Positions 5,922-7,647 of a stretch of DNA of 7,647 bases are shown here, piece by piece. The notes below the pieces were generated by a model. That model had not been told where the DNA came from, searched no databases, and saw only the letters and a program-made list of their open reading frames with translations. The stretch is from Candidatus Izemoplasmatales bacterium (GTDB lineage: Bacteria > Bacillota_I > Bacilli_A > Izemoplasmatales > Hujiaoplasmataceae), in NCBI GenBank assembly GCA_028707415.1, contig JAQWBC010000039.1:1-7647 (forward strand). The letters run 5' to 3'. The stretch's first letter is position 1. Every line of letters begins with the position of its first letter. Made by a program: the position numbers and the translations under genes.

Positions 5922-7647
5922 TTATAAATATGTTTGTGCAAAAGCCATAAAATTTTGATAATATTCTAAAATAAGCAGTGGATTTGTTGCCTCGTTAATT
6001 TGGCTATATGCTTCTATATAAGCGGTTTGAACTGCTTCGGGAGCGTCGGACCAAGAAACCATGAAATCATACATTAACGATGTATAAAGATTACGACCTT
6101 CCTCAAGAAGGGTCGGGCTCCAAGTTAACGAAACCGCCTCAATACTCGTATATGTTGCATTCAAAGCACTTTCTAAATCGGCATATGTGACGGCTGATGC
6201 AAAGGTAATGTAGGCGTTATGAGCGATGATTAACACTTGGTTGAGTCCACGAATCGAGTCCGTGTAATAAGAAATATTAGCGACATACTGTTGAATGGCT
6301 TCGGTAGCTTGAGTAATTTGATAATCATATAGAGCCGTCCGTGCAGGATCTTCAATCAAAGCTGTTTCGAGCGCTGTAAGGGCATTAGTTCTTTCCGTAT
6401 CGATTGCTTCTACAGTTGTAGCTGCATACAACGCAGCATAGGCATCGCTTTGGGCTGTGTACAGGTCGGCGCGTGAAGCGTCGGTCGCCTTCGGGTAATT
6501 AATGATCAACCATTCTTGGATTGCTTCAATCGCATCTCTTCTGGCATCAAGTAATGGATCATGAATTTGGTTATTTACTAAAGTGATAAATTGATTATAG
6601 ACCAAATCAAGACTTGCTTCACGAATTAATCCTTCCATTATTGCTTTGTCTTCAAGATAGGCAGTTATAAAGGCGTTGGAAGTGTCTTCGGCAAGCCTAG
6701 CATACGTGTCTTCTTGAATCGATAGCATTTGGGCAAGAGCCCATGCACGATGGCCTTCCATGGCAAGTGATTTCATGTCTTCAATGAAATTGACATAGAC
6801 CAAGATTGTCATTTCCGGTGTTGTTGCGGCAATTAATTGGAGTTGGGCATTGGTATGAAGATTGTCTAAATCAGTTATTACTTCTTGAAGATATACCGAA
6901 TCGACCACCAGTATATTATAGAGATCATCCTCGATTCGATCTTCAAGATATTGGATAAAATCCATCCAATTTGCTGTTTCACAGAGTGCATATTGAGAAA
7001 GCAAATTGCTTATGTATCCCTGAATAATGGTACTAGTGTCTTGGGAGTATTCAAGTGTCATTACGTCATCTAATGTTTCATAGTATAATTGAAGAAGCGT
7101 CGAATAAGCATCATCTTCATTAATGATGGTTTGAGACATCATCTCTCCAAAAACATCTAAGAAAATGTAGAATATGTCTTTTTGATTCAATAATTCGGCT
7201 TTCGTTAGATCTTCAACATATACTTCGGAAAGTTTTGGGAGATATTCTGATAACTTCAAATCCATGGCGGTTCGTTCGGTATAAGTTGAAATCAAACTTG
7301 CAAATTCTGTACATAAACCTTCCATGAGAAGCATACTATCATCGGTGACGATTTGAGCATAATTGTCTACTTCATCACGATAGATTTCAAGAACTTGCCA
7401 CCGGTCTAAACGAATTGGATCGGTTGGGCAGTCAATCAAAAAAATCTGGAAATTATTAATCATGATATTCCATAGGGATGCATCGCGGGAAATACCGATG
7501 AATTCCCTTGTTCGATCATATAGATAATCCACCTCAGACAAACACGACTCTTCAACAATCGCGGATTTTTCTTCATACCAACCGTCCAAAGTGGCAACGC
7601 GTTTATCGTAGTTGGCATTCCATAACATATCTTCCATGAGATCGGAA
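5922..7647 (-). CDS. C-terminal part of a large acidic helical-repeat protein (5' end outside window)
   Basis: The frame is open to the window edge (three codons precede the first Met at 7637), so this is a partial gene with at least 571 residues from that Met. It is predicted all-helical, rich in Ala, Leu, Tyr, Asp and Glu, and poor in Lys. Diverged modules of roughly 50-76 residues recur, each with a pattern like A...L...AxT....I......A...L. Anchors lie near residues 222 (ETANW), 271 (AATTPE), 341 (EASLDL), 406 (AATTVEA), 482 (SAVTYADL) and 550 (EATNPLL). This resembles the three-helix FIVAR-like modules found in large surface or secreted proteins of Firmicutes and Mollicutes. No signal peptide is visible because the N-terminus is missing, and there is no LPXTG motif or C-terminal membrane anchor; it ends AFAQTYL. 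Function is unknown; a structural or adhesive extracellular role is inference. No nucleotide identity remains between modules, so they are old. Confidence 0.75.
   Translation of the reverse strand, partial: SDLMEDMLWNANYDKRVATLDGWYEEKSAIVEESCLSEVDYLYDRTREFIGISRDASLWNIMINNFQIFLIDCPTDPIRLDRWQVLEIYRDEVDNYAQIVTDDSMLLMEGLCTEFASLISTYTERTAMDLKLSEYLPKLSEVYVEDLTKAELLNQKDIFYIFLDVFGEMMSQTIINEDDAYSTLLQLYYETLDDVMTLEYSQDTSTIIQGYISNLLSQYALCETANWMDFIQYLEDRIEDDLYNILVVDSVYLQEVITDLDNLHTNAQLQLIAATTPEMTILVYVNFIEDMKSLAMEGHRAWALAQMLSIQEDTYARLAEDTSNAFITAYLEDKAIMEGLIREASLDLVYNQFITLVNNQIHDPLLDARRDAIEAIQEWLIINYPKATDASRADLYTAQSDAYAALYAATTVEAIDTERTNALTALETALIEDPARTALYDYQITQATEAIQQYVANISYYTDSIRGLNQVLIIAHNAYITFASAVTYADLESALNATYTSIEAVSLTWSPTLLEEGRNLYTSLMYDFMVSWSDAPEAVQTAYIEAYSQINEATNPLLILEYYQNFMAFAQTYL

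Noticed and set aside
1..7647. tRNA, rRNA, CRISPR array, replication origin
   Set aside because: I looked for cloverleaf ends, regularly spaced repeats and DnaA-box clusters and saw none.

Overview
This window looks like chromosomal sequence from a low-GC Gram-positive-type bacterium, most plausibly Bacillota or a Mollicutes-like lineage that keeps the standard genetic code (Acholeplasma, Izemoplasma or Erysipelotrichia type). This rests on the AT-rich spacers, GGAGG-type ribosome binding sites, sigma-A-like promoters and the gene families present. Every Trp codon I checked in the genes is TGG, and one gene stops at TGA, so the Mycoplasma code (TGA = Trp) is unlikely. The taxonomic call is an inference; no marker gene is present.

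Layout. Bases 1-684 hold no convincing gene. They contain a pair of 11-bp direct repeats that look like the end of an insertion element, repeated TGTATCA/TGATACA half-sites, a probable terminator for something upstream, and a weak promoter. Next comes a 7-TM protein of the YwaF/TMEM164 family (685-1518, +), closed by a clear terminator. A gene-poor stretch of about 500 bp with many inverted repeats follows. Then come a minus-strand PlsC-like acyltransferase with an altered catalytic box (2068-2775), a spacer of about 450 bp carrying divergent promoters, a CASTOR/POLLUX (DMI1)-like ion channel (3230-5077, +) with a potentially folded leader, and a class I SAM methyltransferase (5203-5820, +). 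Two back-to-back terminators separate these from a convergent minus-strand gene (5922 to the window edge). That gene encodes at least 571 residues of acidic, all-helical repeats and is cut off at its 5' end.

How the genes fit together. I see no single pathway. Two genes (YwaF/TMEM164-like and PlsC-like) plausibly act on membrane lipids, one is a membrane cation channel, and the helical repeat protein resembles parts of large surface proteins. The channel and methyltransferase share strand and order with no terminator between them, although a separate promoter candidate precedes the methyltransferase. The points most worth checking are the channel and its leader, the acyltransferase lacking the HX4D aspartate, the 19-bp repeat on either side of the first gene, and the diverged helical modules.
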